Positions 1-4,687 of a stretch of 6,012 bases of DNA are shown here, piece after piece. The DNA lies in contig CALMDI010000168.1 of assembly GCA_937864975.1 (NCBI GenBank), positions 1-6,012 on the forward strand. Reading direction: 5' to 3'. How positions within the stretch are numbered: position 1 is the stretch's first letter; each line of letters begins with the position of its first letter. The notes below the pieces were generated by a model, which made no database searches, was not told the DNA's origin, and saw only the letters and a list, made by a program, of their open reading frames with translations. This stretch comes from an uncultured Chloroflexota bacterium (lineage in GTDB: Bacteria; Chloroflexota; Anaerolineae; Aggregatilineales; Phototrophicaceae). The translations under genes and the position numbers were made by a program.

Positions 1-33
1 CCGTCCGCACACCCGAAGCTCAAATTCTGTCAT
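1..33 (-). CDS. Start of a downstream gene, possibly a (2Fe-2S)-binding oxidoreductase small subunit (partial)
   Basis: An ATG on the minus strand at 33-31 opens a frame that runs off the window edge and reads MTEFELRVCGR. It starts 8 bases after the stop of the peptidase gene, and the purine-rich GGAATGGA just upstream could be a weak ribosome binding site. The 11 residues resemble the usual beginning of the small (2Fe-2S) subunit of xanthine dehydrogenase/isoquinoline 1-oxidoreductase-type enzymes, which often begin with a short beta strand ending in VNGR before the ferredoxin-like fold. This is an inference from 11 residues; no iron-sulfur cysteine motif lies inside the window. It could equally be an unrelated gene or a chance frame. 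Confidence 0.27.
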   Translation of the reverse strand, partial: MTEFELRVCGR

Positions 34-41
34 TCCATTCC

Positions 42-1202
42 CTACCGCCCGTTGAGGCTGGGCCGCCGGAACTGCGATGCTGCCTGCCCGACCGCGGCCT
101 TTACGATAACCGGAGCGGCCTCAGCAACGGTCTGGGCGGACACGGCGGCGCCTCGCGCGTCCAGCTCTGGCGAAGCCGCAACCGTCACCATGACCTCGAT
201 CGTCTGTTTCCCCGACCGGATGCGATGCTGCTTGAGGTCCAGCGGCTCCGGGTCCGACATCCCCTGCGCCGGGGGTCCGAACACACCGATCTCCACCAGG
301 TCATCCATCTCGATCGGCGTCTGGTTCCCCACGCTGTCGGCGCGTGCCTTGTTGGCGTCGATGTAGAGCGTCACCCGATACGCACCGTCGTCCACCGGCT
401 TCGCACGAGCCGAGTCGGCGCGAAGGCCCCAGAGGGTGATGTGCTCGAAGAGGTCCGACAGCAGCGGCTCGAGGGAATCCGGAGTGATTGCCTGCAGCTC
501 CGCATAGAGCGCGCGTGACGTGGCCGGCGGCGCGTTCGCGCCGGCGTACTTTTCCCGGAACCGCCGCAGCGCACCGTTCACCGCAGCATCACCGAGCCGG
601 TCGCGCAGCGTGTACATCACCAGCCCGCCCTTGAAGTAGTGCAGGTACGGCGCCGAGATGACGTCGAGCAGCGGCGTCTCGCGGTTGGTGTACACCGTGC
701 GCCCGCGGAAGTACTCGGCCATGTGGTAATCGTAGAAGTCCCTGGCCATCTTCGTGCCATAGGACTTTTCGAGCACCATCATTGAGCTGTACTGGGCCAG
801 CGTCTCGGAAACGATCGCGGCGCCGGCGGCCTGCGCGCGCAGAGTGTCGAGACGTGCCTGGCGTGCACCGATCCATCCAGGGTTGAGAAGACCGACGGCA
901 ACAATGACACGTGCGGGTTCCGTTTCAACGTCCCAGACGACCCGGTCTATCCCATCGGCGGCACGTACGAGCATAAGCAAGGCGACTGCTCGTGCGTAAT
1001 CGGATGGACGATCAGCAAGACCGGCGACTACAGCGAGCTCGCCTTCGGGCCCGTCGACGGCAAACCGGTTTGCACCGTTTTCCAGGTCGTCGTCAAGGGC
1101 GGCAATGCGTATAACACCTACTCGTTCGCCGAGGGCACGCTGTGCGCCTCGGGTCTCGTTTCGCCGGACAACCGGCCCGGGGAACCGGCGGACATCAGCC
1201 AC
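42..1202 (-). CDS. M1-family metallopeptidase, C-terminal part only (N-terminus replaced at a junction near 840)
   Basis: The frame is open from an ATG at 1202 to a stop at 44-42, but only about 839 down to 42 (residues 122-386) looks like a real protein. That part matches the C-terminal region of M1-like aminopeptidases, including the large bacterial forms fused to an ABC-type permease. SETLAQYSS at residues 132-140 holds Glu133, equivalent to the third zinc ligand. YFKGG at 189-193 corresponds to the YxKG segment with the catalytic tyrosine. A helical LRDRLGDAAVN stretch and a C-terminal beta domain (VEIGVF, HRIRSGKQTI) follow. M1 enzymes carry HExxH 18 residues before that Glu. Here the expected positions 110-114 read WIGAR, so two zinc ligands and the general base are absent. 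Residues 1-121 are the antisense of the cysteine-rich frame at 843-1517 and are probably not native. As it stands the product cannot be an active peptidase. The last 45 or so residues also look atypical for the family. I am confident of the family, not of the exact subfamily. Confidence 0.72.
   Translation of the reverse strand: MADVRRFPGPVVRRNETRGAQRALGERVGVIRIAALDDDLENGANRFAVDGPEGELAVVAGLADRPSDYARAVALLMLVRAADGIDRVVWDVETEPARVIVAVGLLNPGWIGARQARLDTLRAQAAGAAIVSETLAQYSSMMVLEKSYGTKMARDFYDYHMAEYFRGRTVYTNRETPLLDVISAPYLHYFKGGLVMYTLRDRLGDAAVNGALRRFREKYAGANAPPATSRALYAELQAITPDSLEPLLSDLFEHITLWGLRADSARAKPVDDGAYRVTLYIDANKARADSVGNQTPIEMDDLVEIGVFGPPAQGMSDPEPLDLKQHRIRSGKQTIEVMVTVAASPELDARGAAVSAQTVAEAAPVIVKAAVGQAASQFRRPSLNGR
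830..850. other. Probable sequence junction (segment A to segment B)
   Basis: Left of about 840 the minus strand encodes conserved M1 peptidase sequence. Right of it that homology stops, and the plus strand instead encodes a cysteine-rich protein that begins mid-domain (VETCLACTDP from 846). The break falls 12 residues upstream of the zinc-ligand Glu, inside the helix pair that should carry HExxH. No terminal repeats, target duplication or transposase are visible here. I infer a chimeric assembly join or a rearrangement; the exact base is uncertain by about 10. Confidence 0.6.
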
Positions 1203-1517
1203 TTCGACTTCTGCACCGACGCAGTTGACTGCTGCAAACCGCTAACCTGCGCCGCCGTCGGCTGCACGGACGGCCCCATTTGCGACGGCTGCGGCGAGAC
1301 GATCGACTGCCCGTGCGTCACGAACTGCCCGGCGGACACCGACGACGGCCCCAACAACCGCTGCGACGGCGGCACGTGCGTCTGCGACAAGAACACGTGC
1401 GCCGGATTGCCGTCGGGCGTCGAGTGCGGCAAGAACTTCGACGACGGGTGCTGCGACACGTTCGACTGCAACTGCCCCACGAACTGCAAGGACGGTGACG
1501 ACGGCCGGGCACGGTAG
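843..1517 (+). CDS. Fragment of a cysteine-rich secreted-type protein; no start codon, no natural end
   Basis: The plus-strand frame with codons at 843, 846 and so on is open from 786 to a TAG at 1515-1517 and has no ATG, GTG or TTG at its upstream end, so ordinary ORF calling misses it. Its content is clearly protein-like: roughly 27 cysteines in about 220 codons. There are two parts. Codons from about 849 to 1190 give a beta-rich domain with CGFRFNVP, CTVFQVVVKGGNAYNTY, CASGL and ADISHFDFC, similar in style to extracellular domains of bacterial adhesin-like proteins in which a VKGG strand is followed by a final ISHxxFC strand. From about 1200 come Cys-rich repeats, DGCGETIDCPC and a degenerate copy DGCCDTFDCNC, of the DGCGGTxDCG type common in secreted myxobacterial and planctomycete proteins. 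The cysteines suggest an extracytoplasmic, disulfide-linked product. The last few codons before the TAG are probably already segment C. Function unknown. Confidence 0.6.
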   Translation, partial: SVETCLACTDPSRVEKTDGNNDTCGFRFNVPDDPVYPIGGTYEHKQGDCSCVIGWTISKTGDYSELAFGPVDGKPVCTVFQVVVKGGNAYNTYSFAEGTLCASGLVSPDNRPGEPADISHFDFCTDAVDCCKPLTCAAVGCTDGPICDGCGETIDCPCVTNCPADTDDGPNNRCDGGTCVCDKNTCAGLPSGVECGKNFDDGCCDTFDCNCPTNCKDGDDGRAR

Positions 1518-2432
1518 GCGGAGCGGCAGCACGTACTGCGTGTGCAGGAGCGCGAAGAAAATACTGACCGGCACCATGCCAAAGACAGGCTGCATCGCAC
1601 CGCGAAAGAAGATTTCTTCGCCGACCGCCGCCGTGAGCGAGACCGCCAGCACCAACGGCAGCGAGTTGATTGCCTGACCCAACTGCTCGGCGGCGGCGGT
1701 TTGCTCCAGAAGCTGTTCCGGCGGGACAACCGCCGACCAGACCGCCAGCACCGCAATCGACAGGAGATAGAGCAGCAGCCCCACGCCAATGCCCGCCGTA
1801 ATGTCCTGCCTCGTCGGGGCGCGCAAGCCGAGGCGTTCGAGCACCGCCGGAAGCGTTCGCCGTACCGCCAGCCCCACGCCGAGCAGCGCGACGACCACCC
1901 ACAGCAGCCCTGTGAACGTCACTTCGCCCAGCGAAATGCCGCTCGTCTCGATCATCTCCGCCAGCCCGACGATACCACCGCCGAGCACAAACTGGGCGGC
2001 GACCACCGCCAGCAGGGCGAGCGCCATGACGATTCCCGTGGTGTGAACGCCGGAATCGGGGTCATAACGGACGCTCGAACCCAGCGCGCGCCGGATCGCC
2101 AGCCGCGTGGCGGGCGACGCCACGACGAGAATACTCACGGCGCTTGCCAGCGCCGAGACGACCAGAGCGACGAGCGCCGCCGTTACGCTGACCGGCGGCG
2201 ACTCAGGCTCAGGAGCGGCGACACTGCCAGGCGCTAACGTGGCAACCGCGACGACGTTCAGCCCCAGGTAGAGGATGACGGCGGCGATGCCGTACAGCAG
2301 CCAGTTCAGCAGCCTGCCGCTTCGCGCCGTCCCGCTCTGGCTCTTTTCCCGTTCCTGAACGTTGGCTAAATAGATCGTCCCGCCAATGTAAAGCAGCGCG
2401 ACGACTGACAGGATGAGCGTGAAACTATCCAT
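1242..2432 (-). CDS. CPBP-family intramembrane metalloprotease, C-terminus lost at a junction near 1515
   Basis: The gene starts at ATG 2432 and its frame is open to a stop at 1242, but the native protein appears to end near residue 300-308 (about 1510-1535); the rest is antisense of the cysteine-rich frame. CPBP (CAAX protease/bacteriocin-processing, Abi) proteins are multi-pass membrane proteases or immunity-type proteins. Visible are several hydrophobic segments (about residues 3-21, 43-66, 82-104, 132-157, 171-190, 211-233, 258-270). Motif 1 is EEIFFR (Glu272, Glu273, Arg277) and motif 2 is FALLH (Phe293, His297), together the proposed metal-binding/catalytic residues. The third conserved region, another helix carrying His and Asn, is missing. 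An Asp/Pro-rich loop and an LGLRAPTRQD linker before the core are typical of Chloroflexota members. Family assignment is strong; substrate is unknown. The truncated product is unlikely to be functional. A TATAAT lies upstream; the ribosome binding site (GAGAAA) is weak. Confidence 0.82.
   Translation of the reverse strand: MDSFTLILSVVALLYIGGTIYLANVQEREKSQSGTARSGRLLNWLLYGIAAVILYLGLNVVAVATLAPGSVAAPEPESPPVSVTAALVALVVSALASAVSILVVASPATRLAIRRALGSSVRYDPDSGVHTTGIVMALALLAVVAAQFVLGGGIVGLAEMIETSGISLGEVTFTGLLWVVVALLGVGLAVRRTLPAVLERLGLRAPTRQDITAGIGVGLLLYLLSIAVLAVWSAVVPPEQLLEQTAAAEQLGQAINSLPLVLAVSLTAAVGEEIFFRGAMQPVFGMVPVSIFFALLHTQYVLPLRLPCPAVVTVLAVRGAVAVERVAAPVVEVLAALDARRQSGARVLVADARAAVAAVVGAVVGVRRAVRDARAVDRLAAAVANGAVRAADGGAG
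1500..1532. other. Probable sequence junction (segment B to segment C)
   Basis: Coming from the right, CPBP protease homology on the minus strand ends just after HTQY (Tyr300 at 1535-1533). The following residues (VLPLRLPCPAVV) are not membrane-protease-like. Coming from the left, the cysteine-rich plus frame loses its pattern after CPTNCKDGDDG (about 1503). The two real genes therefore meet tail to tail in about 30 bases, both incomplete. No mobile-element signature is visible. I infer the second join of the mosaic. Confidence 0.6.
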
Positions 2433-2469
2433 GATTTCTCGCGTGGGAAATGAGCCGCGGCAGAGCTTT

Positions 2470-2475
2470 ATTATA
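2470..2475 (-). promoter_or_regulatory. Candidate -10 box for the CPBP gene
   Basis: The minus strand reads TATAAT (perfect consensus), about 38 bases before the ATG at 2432, which predicts a leader of about 30 bases. No convincing -35 hexamer lies 16-18 bases upstream, so the call rests on the -10 alone. It is divergent from the tRNA promoter in the same 118-base intergenic space. Confidence 0.4.
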
Positions 2476-2497
2476 CCTGAAGTGACGCCGTTCCGGG

Positions 2498-2526
2498 TTG
2501 ACCGTGGTTAAGCCGTATGTTAGAAT
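2498..2526 (+). promoter_or_regulatory. Sigma70-type promoter of the tRNA-Ser pair
   Basis: TTGACC at 2498-2503 and TAGAAT at 2521-2526 are separated by exactly 17 bases and match the housekeeping consensus at 5 of 6 positions each. The predicted start is near 2533, about 18 bases before the first tRNA. This fits a stable-RNA operon with a short 5' leader. Confidence 0.72.
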
Positions 2527-2550
2527 AAGGCTCGAACGTCGCACCCTTAC

Positions 2551-2637
2551 GGAGGGATGGCCGAGCGGCTTAAGGCGGTGGTCTTGAAAACCACTGTGGC
2601 GGCAACGTCACCGTGGGTTCGAATCCCACTCCCTCCG
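2551..2637 (+). tRNA. tRNA-Ser (anticodon UGA)
   Basis: An 87-base class II tRNA with all arms visible. The acceptor stem GGAGGGA (2551-2557) pairs with TCCCTCC (2630-2636), with discriminator G2637. The anticodon stem GTGGT/ACCAC encloses the loop CTTGAAA with anticodon TGA at 2585-2587. The long variable arm is a 6-bp stem (2596-2601 with 2606-2611) closed by a GCAA tetraloop. The T arm is GTGGG-TTCGAAT-CCCAC. A long variable arm is the serine identity element expected by SerRS. CCA is not encoded, so it must be added after transcription. It reads UCA and probably other UCN codons. Confidence 0.97.
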
Positions 2638-2654
2638 CTCACGACGTGACTTCC

Positions 2655-2745
2655 GGGGAGATGCCAGAGTGGACGATCGGGGCCGCCTGCTAAGCGGTTA
2701 TACGGGGGTAACTCCGTATCGCAGGTTCGAATCCTGTTCTCCCCG
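2655..2745 (+). tRNA. tRNA-Ser (anticodon GCU)
   Basis: A 91-base class II tRNA 17 bases after the first. The acceptor GGGGAGA (2655-2661) pairs with TCTCCCC (2738-2744), with discriminator G2745. The anticodon stem GCCGC/GCGGT encloses CTGCTAA with anticodon GCT at 2689-2691. The long variable arm (TACGG...CCGTA, about 2701-2718) supports serine identity. The T arm is GCAGG-TTCGAAT-CCTGT with one G-T wobble. CCA is not encoded. It reads AGC/AGU serine codons, complementing the UCN reader upstream. Both tRNAs share one promoter and one terminator. Confidence 0.97.
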
Positions 2746-2750
2746 CACGT

Positions 2751-2785
2751 AAAAACAGCCGTCATCAGCATGGCTGTTTTTGTTT
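2751..2785 (+). terminator. Intrinsic terminator of the tRNA operon
   Basis: AAAAACAGCC (2751-2760) and GGCTGTTTTT (2772-2781) form a perfect 10-bp stem with an 11-base loop. The U-tract is inside the 3' arm and continues as GTTTT. It starts 6 bases after the last tRNA. The A-rich 5' arm would make it work in the minus direction as well. Confidence 0.85.
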
Positions 2786-2820
2786 TAAACCCCCTATCCG
2801 TACCATAGTCCCAATTTCCA

Positions 2821-2847
2821 TTGACTTTGAGAATTACGTGATATATT
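2821..2847 (+). promoter_or_regulatory. Candidate promoter for the repeat-protein gene, with long leader
   Basis: TTGACT at 2821-2826 is followed, after 15 bases, by TATATT at 2842-2847. The spacing is shorter than the usual 17. Transcription from here would give a leader of roughly 165 bases before the ATG at 3019. A second possible -35, TTGACA at 2930-2935, has no good -10 partner at 17 bases. The rest of 2786-3018 contains no gene that I can support. Confidence 0.4.
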
Positions 2848-2859
2848 GCTGCGTGACGA

Positions 2860-2880
2860 CTGGCATTACGCCTATGCCGG
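2860..2880 (+). other. Small hairpin in the leader of the repeat-protein gene
   Basis: CTGGCAT (2860-2866) and ATGCCGG (2874-2880) can pair over 7 positions with one G-T wobble, around a 7-base loop. It would lie just after the predicted transcription start. There is no U-tract, so it is not a terminator. It could stabilise the mRNA or be coincidental; I recognise no riboswitch consensus. Confidence 0.25.
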
Positions 2881-3003
2881 ACTCGTTCTCTATGACGAAC
2901 CGGGGCGCGTGTCCGGGTCATGAAGTGGGTTGACATGGATTGACCTTCGTTCGTAACGCGCCGCGACACACGACACGCGCGATCGGTTTTATCCGAGGTT
3001 AGT

Positions 3004-3010
3004 AAGGAGG
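3004..3010 (+). promoter_or_regulatory. Strong Shine-Dalgarno site fixing the start at 3019
   Basis: AAGGAGG sits 8 bases before the ATG at 3019. It is a near-perfect anti-16S match at good spacing, which settles the start codon and suggests high translation. Confidence 0.85.
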
Positions 3011-3018
3011 AGAAGACG

Positions 3019-4590
3019 ATGTTCCATTTGACGAAAGGGCGCTTTTTTGCAGTGCTTGTGCCGGCGCTGCTGCTCGCAGCGGTGATTGGCATACCGCTCG
3101 CCGCACAGGATACCGCCGACGCGGCGGACACGGTTTTGATTGGCACCGTAAGTTTTAGTGGTGGTACGCTCTTGATTACCACGGATGAAGGCACGTTCAC
3201 AGTCGTGCCTACCAGTAGCGATCCCCTTACAGATATACAGGACGGCGACGTAATTATTGTCGTCGGCACACTGCAACCCGATGGCACGACGGTTCTGGCG
3301 TCCCATGTCGAACCGTTCACGGGCGAGGATCCGCTCGATGGCGACAATGGCGACGACACTTTAGACGGCGACAACGGGGATGACACGCTGGATGGCGATA
3401 ACGGCGATGATACCCTCATTGGGGACAACGGCGACGATACGCTGTTTGGCGATGACAAGGTGACCATCTGCCACGCCACCAGCAGCGAGAGCAACCCATA
3501 TAACGAGATCACTGTCGCGGAACCCGCTTTGGACGCGCATCGCGCGCATGGCGACATCATCCCCGCGCCCGCCGATGGCTGCCCTGATGCGCTTGCTGGC
3601 GACAACGGCGACGACACGCTCGACGGTGATAACGGCGACGACACCCTCGACGGAGACAACGGGGATGACACGCTCATTGGGGATAATGGCGACGACACGT
3701 TGATTGGCGACAACGGCGATGACACGCTGATTGGCGATAATGGGGACGATACACTGATCGGTGACAACGGGGATGATACGCTGAGCGGTGAGTGCACTAT
3801 GGAAAGCCATCCGGTTGCCGAAGCGCTGGCGGAGGAATTTGGCGTCGGCGTGGATGAAATCCTCCAGCAGCGCTGCGACGGCAACGGTTTCGGTGAGATC
3901 GCGAGCGCCTATCTGCTGGCGGAACTGGCAGGTGGCACCGCACAGGAATACCTGGATCGCCATGCCGCAGGCGAGGGCTGGGGACAGATCGTGCGTGAAA
4001 CCGGCGTGCATCCAAGCCAGCTTGCGCCGGGGCGTGTTATCCGTCGTGGCGGCGATGATCTGTCCGGCGAGAACGGCGATGACACCCTCGATGGCGACAA
4101 CGGGGATGACACGCTCATTGGCGATAATGGTGACGACACGTTGATTGGCGACAATGGCGACGACACGCTCATTGGCGACAATGGCGACGATACCCTCTTT
4201 GGCGAGAACAAGGTGACAATCTGCCACGCTACCAGCAGTGAGAACAACCCGTACAATGAGAACACCGTGGCGGAGTCGGCGCTGGACGCGCATCGCGCGC
4301 ATGGCGACATCGTCCCCGCGCCCGCCGATGGCTGTCCGGATGCGCCCGCGGGTGACAGCGGCGATGATACGCTCGACGGGGATGATGGCGACGACAATGG
4401 TAATGGGAATGACAACGGTGGCGGAAACGGCAATGCCAACGGTAACGCCAATGGAAACGCCAACGGCAACAGCGGCGGTGACGAAGGCAGCGAGAACGGC
4501 GACGACGGCGCTGGCGACGAGGGCAGCGGCGGTAATGGGAATGGCAACGGCAATGGGAATGGCAACGGCAACGGAAATGGCAACGGCTAG
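3019..4590 (+). CDS. Secreted modular protein with RTX-like nonapeptide blocks
   Basis: A 523-residue acidic protein. Order of parts: signal peptide (residues 1 to about 29; Lys6/Arg8, hydrophobic core to PLAAQ); a small beta domain (about 36-100, DUF5666/OB-like in style: IGTVSFSGGTLLI, GDVIIVVGTLQPDGT); block 1 of four GDNGDDTLx repeats (108-143); a Cys/His domain (147-189, KVTICHATSS to GCP); block 2 of seven repeats (194-256); a helical domain (264-341) made of two 30-residue units with GNGFGEI and GEGWGQI; block 3 of five repeats (350-394); a second Cys/His domain (398-440); one more repeat (445-453); and an Asn/Gly-rich tail. The nonapeptide fits the RTX calcium-binding pattern GGxGxDxLx except for Asp at position 2, so calcium-dependent folding is likely but inferred. 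There is no LPxTG motif, membrane anchor or hydrophobic C-terminus, so it is probably exported by Sec and released or wall-bound. It has its own ribosome binding site and terminator, so it is monocistronic. Role unknown; a surface scaffold or matrix protein is a guess. Confidence 0.88.
   Translation: MFHLTKGRFFAVLVPALLLAAVIGIPLAAQDTADAADTVLIGTVSFSGGTLLITTDEGTFTVVPTSSDPLTDIQDGDVIIVVGTLQPDGTTVLASHVEPFTGEDPLDGDNGDDTLDGDNGDDTLDGDNGDDTLIGDNGDDTLFGDDKVTICHATSSESNPYNEITVAEPALDAHRAHGDIIPAPADGCPDALAGDNGDDTLDGDNGDDTLDGDNGDDTLIGDNGDDTLIGDNGDDTLIGDNGDDTLIGDNGDDTLSGECTMESHPVAEALAEEFGVGVDEILQQRCDGNGFGEIASAYLLAELAGGTAQEYLDRHAAGEGWGQIVRETGVHPSQLAPGRVIRRGGDDLSGENGDDTLDGDNGDDTLIGDNGDDTLIGDNGDDTLIGDNGDDTLFGENKVTICHATSSENNPYNENTVAESALDAHRAHGDIVPAPADGCPDAPAGDSGDDTLDGDDGDDNGNGNDNGGGNGNANGNANGNANGNSGGDEGSENGDDGAGDEGSGGNGNGNGNGNGNGNGNGNG
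3340..3447 (+). repeat. RTX-like block 1, four 27-base units
   Basis: Four in-frame units encode GDNGDDTL followed by D, D, I and F. The protein is invariant over eight positions, but the DNA varies synonymously between units (for example GGCGACAAT, GGCGACAAC, GGCGATAAC, GGGGACAAC for the first three residues). Confidence 0.9.
3457..3585 (+). repeat. Cys/His domain, copy 1
   Basis: Codes for residues 147-189 (KVTICHATSSESNPYNEITV ... GCP). It differs from copy 2 at 4 of 43 residues. Cys151 and Cys188 could form a disulfide, and His152 together with the HRAH pair could bind metal; both are inference. Similar VTICHAT modules recur in secreted bacterial proteins, but I know of no assigned function. 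Confidence 0.82.
3598..3786 (+). repeat. RTX-like block 2, seven 27-base units
   Basis: Seven in-frame units encode GDNGDDTL with ninth residues D, D, I, I, I, I and S. This is the longest block, long enough for a beta-roll by RTX precedent. Units again differ by synonymous bases. Confidence 0.9.
4066..4200 (+). repeat. RTX-like block 3, five 27-base units
   Basis: Five in-frame units, the first GENGDDTLD and then four GDNGDDTL ending in I, I, I and F. Like block 1 it ends in LFG directly before a Cys/His domain, so block plus domain looks like a duplicated module. Confidence 0.9.
4210..4338 (+). repeat. Cys/His domain, copy 2
   Basis: Codes for residues 398-440 and matches copy 1 at 39 of 43 residues. 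A run of more than 40 bases around ALDAHRAHGD is identical in DNA except one base, whereas the first half has many synonymous changes. This suggests local gene conversion or stronger constraint on that half. Both cysteines (402, 439) are kept. Confidence 0.82.
4351..4587 (+). repeat. Final nonapeptide and Asn/Gly low-complexity tail
   Basis: One last unit, GDSGDDTLD (4351-4377), degrades into GDDGDD. After it come NGN/NAN-type repeats and an acidic SGGDEGSENGDDGAGDEG stretch. The gene ends in about eight NG dipeptides before the TAG at 4588. The tail is predicted to be disordered and hydrophilic. Short repeats make this region prone to length variation and assembly error. Confidence 0.8.
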
Positions 4591-4619
4591 CCTAATCACT
4601 GGCTAACGCAGTCGAAGGA

Positions 4620-4658
4620 GAAGCGCCGGTCGGAAACAAGCGACCGGCGCTTCTTTAT
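4620..4658 (+). terminator. Intrinsic terminator after the repeat-protein gene
   Basis: A perfect 13-bp GC-rich stem: GAAGCGCCGGTCG (4620-4632) pairs with CGACCGGCGCTTC (4641-4653), with an 8-base loop. TTTATT follows. It lies 30 bases after the stop codon and separates this gene from the TPR gene. Confidence 0.9.
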
Positions 4659-4687
4659 TCATTGGCGGATCGGTTGCAAAAGGTTTG

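Noticed and set aside
1280..1498. Arg-rich plus-strand frame with an ATG at 1280
   Set aside because: It overlaps the Cys-rich frame in another phase and has the Arg/His-rich look of an out-of-frame reading of GC-rich DNA.
840..1515. Segment B as a mobile genetic element or cassette
   Set aside because: No inverted ends, target duplication, integrase or attC-like palindrome is visible at either edge, and the coding frame inside is truncated at both ends.
1318..2237. Other long frames overlapping the CPBP gene (1318-1902 minus, 1542-2237 plus)
   Set aside because: Gly/Arg- or Gln/Arg-rich shadows of the CPBP coding frame, which alone has conserved motifs.
2638..2654. A tRNA array or genomic-island integration site at the tRNA-Ser pair
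   Set aside because: No integrase gene and no visible repeat of a tRNA 3' end elsewhere in the window; the pair looks like an ordinary two-tRNA operon.
2547..3884. Minus-strand open frame of 445 codons rich in SPLSP repeats
   Set aside because: It is the antisense of the nonapeptide blocks and runs through both tRNAs and the terminator; its repeats mirror the plus-strand coding repeats.
3340..4200. CRISPR-like 27-base periodicity
   Set aside because: Units are directly contiguous with no spacers, in frame, and vary at synonymous positions; this is a coding repeat.
3361..4599. Minus-strand open frame of 412 codons rich in Val, Ile and Ala
   Set aside because: Also antisense of the repeat-protein gene. 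The apparent hydrophobic repeats come from the GAC/GAT-rich plus strand; it has no ribosome binding site or promoter.
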